Assembly: GCA_025499705.1 (NCBI GenBank)
Contig: JAFMVE010000003.1
Coordinates: forward strand, 124,001 to 188,000
Origin: Carboxylicivirga caseinilyticus
Lineage (GTDB): Bacteria > Bacteroidota > Bacteroidia > Bacteroidales > Marinilabiliaceae
DNA: 64,000 nt
Direction: 5' to 3'
Shown: positions 1-9,966 of the stretch, in pieces
How positions within the stretch are numbered: the stretch's first letter is position 1
How the letters are laid out: each line of letters opens with the position of its first letter
Translations under genes and position numbers: made by a program
The notes under the pieces: generated by a model
Told to the model about the DNA's origin: nothing
Seen by the model: the letters and a program-made list of their open reading frames with translations, nothing else
Databases searched by the model: none

Positions 1-128
1 ACAAAACAATTATACCGCATTCGTTAATAAATGACATTTGGGATGTTTAAGAAGATTGAAAATATTTATCTTTAATGATTTAAGTATTAGTAAATCAGCT
101 CATTGATGGTGTGTTGATTTGGTTATGC

Positions 129-845
129 TTATTTAATCAATAGAAAAATACTTACCAAAAGGGTAATGTACAAACTGATTTTCTTAAATAAAGAAGCAGG
201 TAAAATTTGATTTAATCGCTTCCCAATAACAGTTCCAAGTAGTAATATAGGAGTTACATATAAGGAAGTGATCAGCATTTGGTTGCTTATCATTCCTAAA
301 TGATAATAGCCAATGATGGCTATTGTTGCCGAAACAATATTAAACCACGAGAATATCTCACGAAATTCCTGATTACTTACATTTGCCATATTCAGAAATA
401 AGGCCAACGGAGGTCCGCTAACGGAGATGCTTCCGGTCAGGTATCCGATAAAGGCTCCAGCCAGCTTATACCATTTCTTTGAAATATTTAATGTGACGCT
501 GCGGTTGATCAAGGTAATGATTGATAATAGAATAAAAAATACTCCTAACAGTTTCACCAAAAATCCTTCAGAAATTAATTTTAAAGTGATTACTCCAAGG
601 ATTGTAAAAACTCCACCATATATTATTAGTGTCTTAAACTGTTTATTCACCAGTTTCTTTTCTTTTTTCTGGAGGACAATCAGAATGGACGAAATCAGAT
701 TGCAGATCATCAATATCGGAATTAATTCTTTTGGCGAATACCAGATCATTAGCAAAGGCAATGATACCAATGCAAAACCAAAACCAGTGATGCCCTTCAC
801 TAGGCTGGCAAGTATTATAACCAGAAATCCTCCGACATTAAGCAT
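129..845 (-). CDS. TauE/SafE (TSUP) family membrane permease
   Basis: Polytopic membrane protein of about 238 residues, with a hydrophobic profile and the KGITGFGFALVSLPLL region near its N-terminus that is typical of the TSUP (formerly DUF81) family. Members export or import small organic and sulfur anions such as sulfite or sulfoacetate, but the substrate cannot be read from sequence. I chose the ATG at 843-845 because it lies just after the TAA (848-850) of the upstream yeiH-like gene. A longer reading to 893 would overlap that gene. The tight spacing and shared strand argue for co-transcription with the YeiH-like exporter and probably the LysR gene. Confidence 0.8.
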   Translation of the reverse strand: MLNVGGFLVIILASLVKGITGFGFALVSLPLLMIWYSPKELIPILMICNLISSILIVLQKKEKKLVNKQFKTLIIYGGVFTILGVITLKLISEGFLVKLLGVFFILLSIITLINRSVTLNISKKWYKLAGAFIGYLTGSISVSGPPLALFLNMANVSNQEFREIFSWFNIVSATIAIIGYYHLGMISNQMLITSLYVTPILLLGTVIGKRLNQILPASLFKKISLYITLLVSIFLLIK

Positions 846-847
846 AA

Positions 848-1771
848 TTATGATGTTAAAACTATAAAAGAACCTACTCCAATTATTAACCACAATGTTA
901 TTCCCAGTACAAAGCTTCGATAGCCTGATTTTTTAATGCTTTCAAGTGAAAAACCTGAGCCAATTAAGAAAAGTGCCACTACAATTCCTCGTCTACCCAA
1001 CCAGTTTAAATGAGTATAAGTTTCATTCATGGTAGGAAATAGATTAGCAATTGTAATGGCTAGGGCGAACAATACTATAAACCATGGGAAGTTAATTTTT
1101 CTTCCGCCCTCTTTCTTGTTAAATAGTGCAATAACTATCGATAATGGAATAATCCATAACGCTCTTATTAATTTTACTGTTGTTGCTATTTGTAAAGCTT
1201 CTGAACCGTAGGCAGCACCTGCACCTGTTACAGAGCTGGTATCATGAATTGCGATAGCAGCCCAGTTACCAAAAACCTCCTGACTCAGATTAAAATAATG
1301 ACCAATAAATGGAAATATTAATAAGGCAACCGCATTAAGTATAAATACAACAATCAGTGCCATTGAACTCTCGTTTTCTTCACTTTTTAAGACTGGTGAA
1401 ATGGCTGCAATAGCACTACCACCGCAAATGGCTGTTCCTGCGGAAATCAGCAATGCGATATTTCCTTTCACTTTTAATAAGCGTCCTAATAGAAGTCCGC
1501 TGGTCATCACAACTATTACCGAAATAGCTGTTTCAATAAAACCATTTTTTGATGCTTTGATTACTTCTGATAAACTCATGCCAAAGCCCATCAAAACAAT
1601 GGAATATTGTAATACTTGTGGCGTATACTTATTAACTTTTTCGTGCCTGAAGCCTATGACTGATAATGCAATTCCTGAAACCAATGCTACAGCTGGTGTT
1701 ATCATCGGAGTAAAACACAGGATGATAAAAAGAGGAAACAGAAATTGACTATATTTTTTGACATCCGTCAT
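848..1771 (-). CDS. YeiH-family putative sulfate/sulfite exporter (UPF0324)
   Basis: A 307-residue integral membrane protein with about ten hydrophobic segments. It carries the family's glycine-rich signatures, for example LISAGTAICGGSAIAAISP at about residues 107-125 and the AIHDTSSVTGAGAAYG stretch near 174-189. These match the YeiH/UPF0324 family, known in enterobacteria as a neighbour and target of the LysR regulator YeiE. Here too a LysR gene lies directly upstream and a TSUP permease directly downstream, so a role in sulfur-oxyanion efflux is a reasonable inference. A good Bacteroidota promoter lies at 1788-1819. Confidence 0.85.
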   Translation of the reverse strand: MTDVKKYSQFLFPLFIILCFTPMITPAVALVSGIALSVIGFRHEKVNKYTPQVLQYSIVLMGFGMSLSEVIKASKNGFIETAISVIVVMTSGLLLGRLLKVKGNIALLISAGTAICGGSAIAAISPVLKSEENESSMALIVVFILNAVALLIFPFIGHYFNLSQEVFGNWAAIAIHDTSSVTGAGAAYGSEALQIATTVKLIRALWIIPLSIVIALFNKKEGGRKINFPWFIVLFALAITIANLFPTMNETYTHLNWLGRRGIVVALFLIGSGFSLESIKKSGYRSFVLGITLWLIIGVGSFIVLTS

Positions 1772-1787
1772 ACGCTAAATTTTGAAA

Positions 1788-1819
1788 CAAAAATAACGTT
1801 ACGATATAATCAAAACAAA
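1788..1819 (-). promoter_or_regulatory. Bacteroidota-type promoter for the yeiH-like gene
   Basis: On the minus strand, TTTG (1816-1819) is followed after 20 nt by TATTTTTG (1788-1795), an exact match to the TTTG-N17-23-TAnnTTTG consensus. The element ends 17 bases before the ATG, which implies a short leader. Confidence 0.5.
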
Positions 1820-1842
1820 TAGTAAAAATTTATAGTCAATAA

Positions 1843-2730
1843 CTAAAAGTTATACTGATTAAGATGATTCATAAATAACTCTACTAAATGACTGGGTTGT
1901 CCCTGGTGAAGTGCAAAACGCAGTTTGCGGGGTATCTCAAAACCTTTAACCGATAATTGAACAAGCTGATTTAGATATATTTCTGTGGTAACCGCTTTAT
2001 CAGATAAAACAGCAATGCCATCAAAGTCTTTTAAAAAGTTCTTAATGGCTTCTGTACTTCCCAGGTGTATAAGAGTATTTAAGTTTTCGATGCTTACACC
2101 ATTATTTAGAAGTGCTTTTTTAATAACATCGAGAGTACCTGAACCTTTTTCACGAAGTACAAGAGGTATTTCTTTAAAATCAGCTAATGATATGCTTTTC
2201 TGTTTGGCATAAATGCTATCAGAACCTGTCACCACTATTAACTCATCATTCATAAATGGAAGGTACTTAATGCTTGATTGTGAAGATGCATTTTCAACCA
2301 GAGCCATATCAATCTCATTTTTCAGCAACAATTGCTCCATTTCAAATGAGTTCCCGTTTGAAAGATAAAGCTCAATTTTTGGATATCGTTTATGAAAACT
2401 GGCCATGGCTTTGGGTAGAAGATACTGAGAAATGGTTGAGCTGGCACCAACTTTTAACTCCCCAAGAAAACTGTCATTTATTCTGCCAATTTCAAATTCT
2501 AATTCTCTGTATTGTTGTTCAATTTTCTTAAGATGGCTATAGGTAAGTTTTCCTGCTTTTGTTAAATAAATTTTATTTCCCTTTCGATCGAATAAGGTAA
2601 TATTATGTATGCGTTCTAATTCTTTAATATGTTTTGTAATAGCAGGCTGACTGATGAATAATTCTTCGGCAGCTTTTGAAAAGCTTAAGTTCTCAGCAAC
2701 ACTTATAAAAACTTTATCGCGGTAATCCAT
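1843..2730 (-). CDS. LysR-family transcriptional regulator
   Basis: About 295 residues. The N-terminal winged helix-turn-helix has the classic LysR pattern (FSKAAEELFISQPAITKHIK, then LFDRKGNKIYLTKAG). It is followed by a periplasmic-binding-protein-like effector domain from about residue 80 to the end. I prefer the ATG at 2728-2730 (MDYRDK), since LysR proteins usually begin a few residues before this helix; an upstream in-frame ATG at 2760 would add ten hydrophobic residues. The order LysR, YeiH, TSUP mirrors the enterobacterial yeiE-yeiH pairing, so it probably controls the two transporter genes. The inducer is unknown. Confidence 0.88.
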   Translation of the reverse strand: MDYRDKVFISVAENLSFSKAAEELFISQPAITKHIKELERIHNITLFDRKGNKIYLTKAGKLTYSHLKKIEQQYRELEFEIGRINDSFLGELKVGASSTISQYLLPKAMASFHKRYPKIELYLSNGNSFEMEQLLLKNEIDMALVENASSQSSIKYLPFMNDELIVVTGSDSIYAKQKSISLADFKEIPLVLREKGSGTLDVIKKALLNNGVSIENLNTLIHLGSTEAIKNFLKDFDGIAVLSDKAVTTEIYLNQLVQLSVKGFEIPRKLRFALHQGQPSHLVELFMNHLNQYNF

Positions 2731-2794
2731 TCTTAATTTAACTAGGTAGTAAAAATACAATCTTTTTTAGGATTTGATCGTCTATATTTTTGAT

Positions 2795-2831
2795 ATTTTA
2801 TTTATGTTATTTTATTTATGTTATATTATTT
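2795..2831. repeat. 14-bp tandem repeat in the divergent intergenic region
   Basis: ATTTTATTTATGTT occurs twice back to back (2795-2808 and 2809-2822), followed by a degraded partial copy to about 2831. It lies between the LysR gene and the divergent chemoreceptor gene. Confidence 0.7.
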
Positions 2832-2959
2832 GATAATCATTATATTAACAATGAAACTAAGCATGAGAAAATTGTATGAATTTCCTTTGATAATATTGTA
2901 ACCTTCTACCGTTCATTTCGAAGAAGGACTGTCAACTAAATTAAAAAAGTATAGGGGAA

Positions 2960-4777
2960 ATGGTTAGATTTAAAAAGATGCAGAGTCAGTTATGGGTTAC
3001 TCTGGGAGTACTGGTTCTAAGTATCATTCTGTTGGTTGGAGTTATCAATTATTACATGGTTCGAAATGCTTTGATTCGTGATGTGAGAGAAAAGCAGTTA
3101 TTAAGTTTTGTTGAAGCTTCACAGAGTACAGTTCAATCGATGCTTGAAAAAGCACTTGAAACTTCCACTATATTAGCTGAAGATCCAACGATAAACAAAT
3201 GGTTTATCAACAATGAATCCGATGATGAATTGAAGGATCTTGCATTGAAACGTTTGGATGATTTGCAAAAGAAATATGAATATTTCACAGTATTTGCAGT
3301 TAGTAATATTACCTATCATTATTGGCAGGAAGATTATAAATTATTGGATGTTGTTTCAAAAGAAGATCCAGATGACAGTTGGTTCTTTGGTTTTATTGAC
3401 AATAAAGAAAAGGTAGCTTTGAATTTCGATTATAATCAGGAACTAGATCAGACTTTGTTATTCATAAATGTATTAATGGGAGATGGATCCAATCCTGTTG
3501 GAACTACAGGTGTCGGACTTAATCCTGAAATTCTTGTAAAGGAATTCCAGAATCGAAAATTAACTGCCAATAGTGACTTGTGGATGATTGATAGCAATGG
3601 TAAAGTGGTTATGGCTCAACATACCGAAGAAGTGAATTCATCCATTAATGAGTTTTTACCGGAAAGTATTGTAAAAGCTGTTTTAGGTGATTCGGAATCT
3701 GGTGTTATTGGTGATCAAAGCATTAACGGTACTAATAAAGAAGTAGCTTTTAGAAAAGTTGGTTCAACTGATTATAAGATTATTGCGGTAGCTCCAACTA
3801 ATGAGTTAATTGATATTCTTGATCCAATCCGATATAATACCATGGTTTTTGGATTATTGTTTTTAGGTATTACTTTATTTATTGTAAGCTTTCTGGCAAA
3901 GAGTATTTCGAAGCCAATTGTTAATATTACAGGAGTAGCCAGGAATTTAGCAGATGGTCAATTAAATCAGAAGTTAGATAACAGGGTATTAAATCGTGTT
4001 GACGAGATTGGAGAACTGGGCAACGCTTTTGAATTGATGAAAATCAAACTTTCAGAAGTCATTGTAAAGGTTAGTAGCTCAGTAAATCTAGTTGCCTCGG
4101 GTGGTGAACAATTGAATTCATCTGCTATGCAATTATCTGAGAGTGCACAGGAACAGGCATCATCTACTGAAGAACTTTCAGCTTCGATGGAAGAGATGAG
4201 TTCTAATATTGAACAGAATGCCTTTAATTCGAAGCAGGCTGAAGAAATTGCACATCAACTATCAGAGGAAGCACAAAAAGGAGGGAATATCTTAAATGAT
4301 GCAGTTAAGGCAATTATTGATATTTCTGAGAAGATTAAAATAATAGAGGATATCTCTAGACAAACTAATTTATTATCATTGAATGCAGCTATTGAAGCTG
4401 CCAGAGCAGGTGAGCAAGGTAAAGGTTTTGCAGTTGTGGCTTCGGAAGTGAAAAAATTGGCAGAAAGAAGCAGAGAGGCAGCTTTGGATATTGGTGATTT
4501 GTCAGGTTCTTCTGTAGAAATTGCTGAGAAAGCACAAGCTATTTTTAATGAGTTGGTGCCTCAAATACAAAAATCAGCATCTTTAACGCTTGAGATCAGT
4601 GCTGCTTCAAGTGAAATGGATAAAGGATCAGAACAAATAAATAACGCATTGATGGAGTTAGATAAGGTTACACAGGGTAACTCTCACGCAGCAGAAGGTA
4701 TTTCTCAGTTAACTGATCAGTTTGCTCGCGAAGCTGAAGAGCTGCAATCAACAATTTCATACTTTAAAACCAAATAA
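2960..4777 (+). CDS. Methyl-accepting chemotaxis protein with periplasmic Cache-type sensor
   Basis: A 605-residue transmembrane chemoreceptor. A first membrane helix lies at about residues 11-33, followed by a ~255-residue extracytoplasmic region of Cache-like length and style. A second helix lies at about 292-314 and a HAMP linker at about 315-370. The cytoplasmic signalling coiled coil has the conserved hairpin tip ([20 protein letters not shown] near 472-491). It should signal to CheA/CheW, none of which are encoded in this window. There is no C-terminal methyltransferase-tethering pentapeptide. The ligand is unknown. It is transcribed divergently from the LysR gene and is followed by a strong terminator. 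Confidence 0.92.
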   Translation: MVRFKKMQSQLWVTLGVLVLSIILLVGVINYYMVRNALIRDVREKQLLSFVEASQSTVQSMLEKALETSTILAEDPTINKWFINNESDDELKDLALKRLDDLQKKYEYFTVFAVSNITYHYWQEDYKLLDVVSKEDPDDSWFFGFIDNKEKVALNFDYNQELDQTLLFINVLMGDGSNPVGTTGVGLNPEILVKEFQNRKLTANSDLWMIDSNGKVVMAQHTEEVNSSINEFLPESIVKAVLGDSESGVIGDQSINGTNKEVAFRKVGSTDYKIIAVAPTNELIDILDPIRYNTMVFGLLFLGITLFIVSFLAKSISKPIVNITGVARNLADGQLNQKLDNRVLNRVDEIGELGNAFELMKIKLSEVIVKVSSSVNLVASGGEQLNSSAMQLSESAQEQASSTEELSASMEEMSSNIEQNAFNSKQAEEIAHQLSEEAQKGGNILNDAVKAIIDISEKIKIIEDISRQTNLLSLNAAIEAARAGEQGKGFAVVASEVKKLAERSREAALDIGDLSGSSVEIAEKAQAIFNELVPQIQKSASLTLEISAASSEMDKGSEQINNALMELDKVTQGNSHAAEGISQLTDQFAREAEELQSTISYFKTK

Positions 4778-4847
4778 TATAGTTTTGATAATAGTTTCAG
4801 ATTCGAGTAATATAAAAGTTTAAACGAATTGGAATGAAAGTATAATC

Positions 4848-4890
4848 TCCCGGATTACCATCTAGCATGTGATCCGGGAATTTTATTTTA
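4848..4890 (+). terminator. Intrinsic terminator after the chemoreceptor gene
   Basis: TCCCGGAT (4848-4855) pairs perfectly with ATCCGGGA (4872-4879) across a 16-nt loop, followed by TTTTATTTTAT. Confidence 0.75.
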
Positions 4891-4930
4891 TCACGCTTCC
4901 TTTTTTCTTTGATACTTTTATTTTTGTTGT

Positions 4931-5401
4931 ATGGATAAGCTAGTTGTTTTTGATCTGGACTTTACTTTGTGGGATGCCGGTGGTACCTGGTGTGATTGCA
5001 CCAATCCACCATACAAAAGGGTAAATAATCATGTGGTTGATTCGTATGGTTCTCAAATCGTTTTGTATCCCGAAGTAAGAAGCATTTTGGAAGATTTGAC
5101 GAGTGAGAATATAATAATGGCTTTAGCTTCAAGAACGAGTGCTCCATCCTGGGCTCGTCAACTTCTTGATTTATTTGAAATTGAAGACTTCTTTGCCTAT
5201 CAGGAGATATATCCAAGTAGTAAAATAGCCCATTTTAATCAATTAAAAAAAGATAGCGGAATTCCCTTCAATAAGATGGTGTTTTTTGATGATGAAATGC
5301 GAAATATTCAAGAGGTTGGTTCACTTGGAGTGCATGCTGTGTATGTACGCGATGGAATAAATACTTCTATTGTAAAAAAGGCAATAGCCTCATTGAAATA
5401 G
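4931..5401 (+). CDS. Magnesium-dependent phosphatase-1 (MDP-1) like HAD phosphatase
   Basis: A 156-residue HAD-superfamily protein. Motif I is VVFDLDFTLWD with the predicted nucleophile Asp8 and Asp10. Motif II is LASRTSAPSWA, and motif III/IV is FFDDEMRN near residue 116-123. The FTLWD variant and overall length fit MDP-1, which acts on protein phosphotyrosine or sugar-phosphate adducts in characterised relatives. The physiological substrate here is unknown. It has no signal peptide, so it should be cytoplasmic. The next gene starts 72 nt downstream on the same strand. Confidence 0.85.
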   Translation: MDKLVVFDLDFTLWDAGGTWCDCTNPPYKRVNNHVVDSYGSQIVLYPEVRSILEDLTSENIIMALASRTSAPSWARQLLDLFEIEDFFAYQEIYPSSKIAHFNQLKKDSGIPFNKMVFFDDEMRNIQEVGSLGVHAVYVRDGINTSIVKKAIASLK

Positions 5402-5473
5402 ATAATTGAAAGATTTGAAGAATTTTGTCATTCGGGTAAAATGCCGACCTTTGCTTTACAATAAAAAGTGACT

Positions 5474-7696
5474 ATGGCCACCGAATACAATCATATTGCA
5501 GAATTAACCAAAAGATATATCAATAATACCAACCGTTGTATTTTTCTGACCGGAAAAGCCGGAACGGGTAAAACTACTTTACTTCGCGAGATTACAGCAA
5601 ATACACATAAAAATACAATTGTAGCGGCACCAACAGGTATTGCTGCTATAAATGCGGGTGGTGTCACACTGCATTCATTGTTTCAGTTACCTTATGGAAC
5701 TTTTATTCCGGATAACAATATTCGTTTTTCTAATGAAACGTCAACGCAGATAAATACCCCGAAAAGCTTATTGAGTAAGATAAAACTTCATCAGGTAAAG
5801 CGAAATATGCTTAAAGAATTGGAGTTGTTGATTATCGATGAGGTAAGTATGCTTCGTTCCGATTTATTGGATGCCATTGATGCTATTTTGCGTTCGGTAA
5901 GACGGCAGCGCGACATTGCTTTTGGGGGTGTGCAGGTTTTATTTATCGGTGATTTATTGCAGCTTCCACCAGTTGTAAAAGAAGATGAATGGAGGTATTT
6001 ATCCAATTATTACAATGGGTATTATTTCTTTCATTCTCTTGCCTTAAAACAACAGGCACCTATTGTTATTCAGCTTGAAAAAATTTACCGCCAGTCTGAT
6101 GCACAATTTGTCAATTTATTAAATAACCTGCGCGACAATAAATTTACCAAAGCAGATGTTGATTTATTGAATAAATGTTATCAGCCCGATTTTGATCATT
6201 TGAGTGACAAAGGAAATGTTTTTTTAACTACCCATAATTACAAAGCTGATGATATAAATCGAAGAGCTTTGGGTGAACTTCCTGGTAAATCATTCGTTTT
6301 TAAGGCCCAAATATCCGGTGATTTTAATGAGTTTACTTATCCTATCGAAGAAAAACTGGTACTAAAGAAAGGGGCTCAGGTAATGTTTGTAAAGAATGAT
6401 TACTCGGGCGAACAACGCTATTTTAATGGAAAGATTGGGACAGTAAATACGTTAAAAGATGATTTTATCGAAGTGACTTTTCAGGATGGATCACCATCAG
6501 CAATTGTGGAGACATATAGCTGGGAAAATAAACGTTTTTCGCTTAATGCTGAAACGGGTGAAATTGAAGAAAAGGTGATTGGAACTTTTACTCATTATCC
6601 AATAAAACTAGCATGGGCCATAACCGTTCATAAAAGCCAGGGATTGACTTTTGATAAGGCAGTAATTGATGTTTCGCAGGCATTTGCTCCTGGTCAGATT
6701 TATGTTGCCTTATCCAGGCTAACAAGTCTGGAAGGGTTGACTTTGACAGCTGCATTACCAACTCAAGGATTGGCTTGCGATCAGCAGGTAACCGAGTTTA
6801 CCTCTCATGTTCAGCCAGCAGATACATTAACAAATGAATTGGAAAAGGCTACCATTCAGTATGTTTCGGAAATGGCCATGGATGCTTTTGATTTTGCATG
6901 GTTAAACAGTGGTTTGGCTTTTCATGTTGATTCGTATGATAAGGATGAGAAACGATCTGGAAAACAGCAATATAATCAATGGGCAGAGGATTTGTTACAA
7001 GAGTTTTTACCGTTGCGTAAAGTCGGTGATCAGTTTAAGCTTCAGATTAGAAAAATTGTTTTTGAGAATAAAACAGGCATGTTAGAACATCTTTATAAAA
7101 GAGTAGGAGATGCTAAAACATATTTTGAACCTCAATTAATGGCTTTATCAAAAAAGGTAAAAGAGCATGCTGAGGATTTGAAAGGAACTAAAGGATTAAA
7201 GAAATATCTGAAAGAATTGGATGAAGTAGATCGTTTATTCACCCGTCAGTTACAACATATATTTAAAGCCGAAATTCTCTTAAAATCTGCTATTGAAAAG
7301 AAAGAGGTTAACAAGGAATCATTAAAGGATATGCCTTTATTTGAGTCGACACAAAGTAGAACAAAAAGAAGTTCGACTAAACAGAGTAAAGAAACCAAGA
7401 CTCCTAAAATATCGACCAAAGAAATAACCTACACTCTTTATAAGGATGGTAAAACCATTAAAGAAATTTCGGAAGAACGAGGTTTAACAGAGTCAACTAT
7501 AGAAACCCACCTGGCACATTATGTGCAAATTGGCGATATAGATGTGTTTGATTTAGTAAGTGATAAAGTGGTTAAGAAAATTGTTAAGTACTGCAAAGAA
7601 AATGATATGCCATTGTTGAACGAAATTAAACATGCAATGGGATCGAAAGTTACTTATGGAGATATTAAGTTGGTATTGGCACATTTGAGTCAATAA
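5474..7696 (+). CDS. PIF1-like superfamily 1 helicase with C-terminal helix-turn-helix
   Basis: About 740 residues. Walker A GKAGTGKT lies near residues 27-34 and Walker B LLIIDEVSML near 117-126. A UvrD-type C-terminal helicase motif follows (LAWAITVHKSQGLTFDKAVID, about 377-397), then VALSRLT. After residue about 550 there is a charged helical region and a terminal HTH-like module (TIKEISEERGLTESTIETHL). This arrangement is common in Bacteroidota PIF1/RecD2-like helicases, which act on stalled forks or G-quadruplex-like structures. That role is family knowledge, not shown here. The frame opens at a GTG at 5468, but the ATG at 5474 (MATEYNH) is the better start. Confidence 0.88.
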   Translation: MATEYNHIAELTKRYINNTNRCIFLTGKAGTGKTTLLREITANTHKNTIVAAPTGIAAINAGGVTLHSLFQLPYGTFIPDNNIRFSNETSTQINTPKSLLSKIKLHQVKRNMLKELELLIIDEVSMLRSDLLDAIDAILRSVRRQRDIAFGGVQVLFIGDLLQLPPVVKEDEWRYLSNYYNGYYFFHSLALKQQAPIVIQLEKIYRQSDAQFVNLLNNLRDNKFTKADVDLLNKCYQPDFDHLSDKGNVFLTTHNYKADDINRRALGELPGKSFVFKAQISGDFNEFTYPIEEKLVLKKGAQVMFVKNDYSGEQRYFNGKIGTVNTLKDDFIEVTFQDGSPSAIVETYSWENKRFSLNAETGEIEEKVIGTFTHYPIKLAWAITVHKSQGLTFDKAVIDVSQAFAPGQIYVALSRLTSLEGLTLTAALPTQGLACDQQVTEFTSHVQPADTLTNELEKATIQYVSEMAMDAFDFAWLNSGLAFHVDSYDKDEKRSGKQQYNQWAEDLLQEFLPLRKVGDQFKLQIRKIVFENKTGMLEHLYKRVGDAKTYFEPQLMALSKKVKEHAEDLKGTKGLKKYLKELDEVDRLFTRQLQHIFKAEILLKSAIEKKEVNKESLKDMPLFESTQSRTKRSSTKQSKETKTPKISTKEITYTLYKDGKTIKEISEERGLTESTIETHLAHYVQIGDIDVFDLVSDKVVKKIVKYCKENDMPLLNEIKHAMGSKVTYGDIKLVLAHLSQ

Positions 7697-7801
7697 TGCG
7701 ATTAGTTAATTTCTTTAAATATTATAGAGTTATTTATTTTTCCTTATAAGTGCCTATATTTACAGTCCCTTATATTATCTGACGATTTACGAAATCCAAC
7801 T

Positions 7802-9172
7802 ATGAAGAATAGGCTTCTTTTATTATTTGTTTTACTTCCTACGATTGTCTTCGGGCAATTGAACTACCAATATTATTCAAAAGCAGAAGTTGAATCAGAT
7901 ATTGATTATTTATCTCAAAAAGTTTGTGCCATTCATCCACTCATGTTAAAGGAAGATAAAATTAATTGGTGGAACAGTAAGGTACATGAGATTAAAAATG
8001 AATTGCCTGATAGTCTTACTCAGAATGAGTGCTATTTGTTGATGGCTAATCTAATGGCTCATTTGGAGGATGGACATAGTGGGGTTCAGATTCCTTTTGA
8101 TCAACGAAAGATTTATACGGAAGCAGGAGGTTTGGTATTTCCGTTTTATGTAAAGATACAAGAAGGTTCAATGTATGTGGATTACTATTGTGGAAATGAC
8201 TCTGCTTTATTTATTGGAGGAGAAGAGATTTTAAATATAAATGGCATTAATGTCAAAGAGATAATCGAGAGGATGGAAATTCTTTTTGGAGATAAATCTT
8301 CTTATTTAAGGCAAAAGCAGATTGCATCTTATTTTAGGTTTCTGATATGGATAGTTTATGGTTGGGAAGGTGATTATGATTTATTAATAACCAATAGTAA
8401 ACATCGTATAAAACACGTAAAAGTTCAGGGTATTACCAGTGATGAGTTTTTACTTAATAAAAATCGTAATAGTCAGGTAAAAGAGAAACTTTTTGCATTA
8501 GAATTAGACGAATCAAATTCAATTGCCCAGATGACCATAAAATCATTTGGAAAACTGGATGAGTTTTGCACTTTTGCCGATAGTGCATTTACCTTAATAA
8601 ATAGTAAAGGTATACGTAATCTCATCATTGATGTAAGAGATAATGGAGGTGGTAGAAGCGTAGTAGTAGATTCGCTAATGAATTATATTACCGATCAGAG
8701 TTATGCACAATATAAACTGATCGAAACAAGGGTAAGCGAGGAATTATTAAAATATTATCAACTAAACTATCCTGATAAGTACGAGATGCTAAAACAGTCA
8801 AAATCAGATAGCCTTAATCTGATTCCTGTACAAATAAAGATACCTCCTTTTAAGTCGAATCGTTTTATGGGAGACTTATATTTACTCATTAACAAAGGAA
8901 CAGCCAGTGCAGCTTCTACTTTTGCCGGAGTCTTTAAGAACTGGAACCTAGGAACAATTGTTGGCGAAGAAACAGGAGGTAAATCAGAGTTCTACGGTGA
9001 TTATTGGTTTCAGGAAACTCCGGTTACCAAAATATCATTTTTTGTTGCGCCTAAAAAGTTTACTCAGTTTGGCGGTGATAGCCCAGAAGAAGGAGTAAAA
9101 CCGGACTATAACCTTGTTGACAAAAAAAATATGATTCTGAATTTCGCTTATGATTTAATCTTATATAATTAA
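7802..9172 (+). CDS. Secreted S41-family serine peptidase (tail-specific protease related)
   Basis: A 456-residue protein with a Sec signal peptide (cleavage near residue 18, after TIVFG). The C-terminal S41 domain has the predicted catalytic Ser369 in GTASAAST and Lys394 in GEETGGKS. The 25-residue spacing equals that of the Ser/Lys dyad in E. coli Prc. The strand before it, NLIIDVRDNGGG, is also characteristic. No obvious PDZ domain is visible. The long N-terminal half resembles the helical region of Bacteroidota S41 peptidases of unknown substrate. It is likely periplasmic or surface-exposed and appears to be a stand-alone transcription unit. Confidence 0.88.
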   Translation: MKNRLLLLFVLLPTIVFGQLNYQYYSKAEVESDIDYLSQKVCAIHPLMLKEDKINWWNSKVHEIKNELPDSLTQNECYLLMANLMAHLEDGHSGVQIPFDQRKIYTEAGGLVFPFYVKIQEGSMYVDYYCGNDSALFIGGEEILNINGINVKEIIERMEILFGDKSSYLRQKQIASYFRFLIWIVYGWEGDYDLLITNSKHRIKHVKVQGITSDEFLLNKNRNSQVKEKLFALELDESNSIAQMTIKSFGKLDEFCTFADSAFTLINSKGIRNLIIDVRDNGGGRSVVVDSLMNYITDQSYAQYKLIETRVSEELLKYYQLNYPDKYEMLKQSKSDSLNLIPVQIKIPPFKSNRFMGDLYLLINKGTASAASTFAGVFKNWNLGTIVGEETGGKSEFYGDYWFQETPVTKISFFVAPKKFTQFGGDSPEEGVKPDYNLVDKKNMILNFAYDLILYN

Positions 9173-9297
9173 TTATTCAAGCTTGAATTCTCATTTCACT
9201 CAACTATATTTTATATTTTTTGTTCTAATTGACAGTTAAGAAAGATAGTAATAGTGAGGAATGCTATTTTAATGAATAGCGGATAAATAATATTGAA

Positions 9298-9960
9298 ATG
9301 CAAAAAGATTACTTTTCATTTCCTAATAGTTTTACTAATATTTTACTCGAAATAAGGAGCTCGATTATTAATCAAGTTTGGATTGGGTTGGTAATTTTTA
9401 TTTTGCCTATTACACTATACGATATTTACTTGTTCTGGGATGGTTTTAATATTCAATTTTTTTATAAACTTATTCAGGCTGTTATCATTATCGTAATTTC
9501 TATATGGAGGAATAGTTTTAATATCAGTTTTAAAGTTGGAGTTTTTTTGACTCTTCTTTATTTTTTGATTGTCTCAGGATTTTATCGATTTGGATTTTAT
9601 AGTAGTGCAGGCATTTTTATTGTAGTTTTTGTAGCAATAGCATTCTTATTTCTGCGTTTTAAATTATTTGTTCTAACCGTTTTAATAATCTCATTTAGTT
9701 ATATTTTTTTAGCATCATTATTTGTAAAAGGTGTTATAACGTTAGACTATACAAGAGCTTATTTTTCATATAGTCATTTAAATTGGATTGTTGATTTACT
9801 GATTATCTTTTTTATATCCTATGTTTCTGTTTTTTCGATGTTTAAGTTCTTTAATGCTTATAAGATTGAATTAATGAATCATATTAATACTGAAGAAAAG
9901 ATTAAACATACTTTAGAGTACTTGCCTGTACCGGTTGCAACTTTTAATAAGAACCGGTAA
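9298..9960 (+). CDS. N-terminal membrane part of a histidine kinase, ended by an in-frame TAA
   Basis: 220 codons encoding six predicted membrane helices (about residues 25-45, 60-72, 80-100, 105-122, 124-146 and 160-185). They are followed by a cytoplasmic linker and the opening strand of a PAS domain (LEYLPVPVATFNKN). The frame then hits CGG TAA. Immediately after, in the same frame (ATA ACT ATG GTT AAT AAG), the sequence continues as ITMVNKEYEKYFGYS, exactly where a PAS domain should continue. I read this as one 528-codon sensor kinase gene split by a nonsense codon. It could be a recent pseudogenisation, a sequencing error, or two polypeptides made separately. The upstream half alone has no catalytic domain. 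Confidence 0.7.
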   Translation: MQKDYFSFPNSFTNILLEIRSSIINQVWIGLVIFILPITLYDIYLFWDGFNIQFFYKLIQAVIIIVISIWRNSFNISFKVGVFLTLLYFLIVSGFYRFGFYSSAGIFIVVFVAIAFLFLRFKLFVLTVLIISFSYIFLASLFVKGVITLDYTRAYFSYSHLNWIVDLLIIFFISYVSVFSMFKFFNAYKIELMNHINTEEKIKHTLEYLPVPVATFNKNR

Positions 9961-9966
9961 ATAACT

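Noticed and set aside
1-128. Left-edge non-coding stretch
   Set aside because: I see no ORF, hairpin or repeat in it that can be supported.
427-867. Plus-strand ORF opposite the TSUP permease
   Set aside because: It is the antisense shadow of a well-supported gene, with no recognisable domain and low-complexity composition.
4919-4926. TATTTTTG just before the MDP-1 start, suggesting a leaderless transcript
   Set aside because: The only TTTG upstream is 7 nt away, far too close for a -33 box, and T-rich runs produce this match by chance here.
9177-9188. Palindrome TTCAAGCTTGAA after the S41 peptidase gene
   Set aside because: There is no loop or T-run, so it is not a terminator. With no second copy to compare, an operator role is unsupported.
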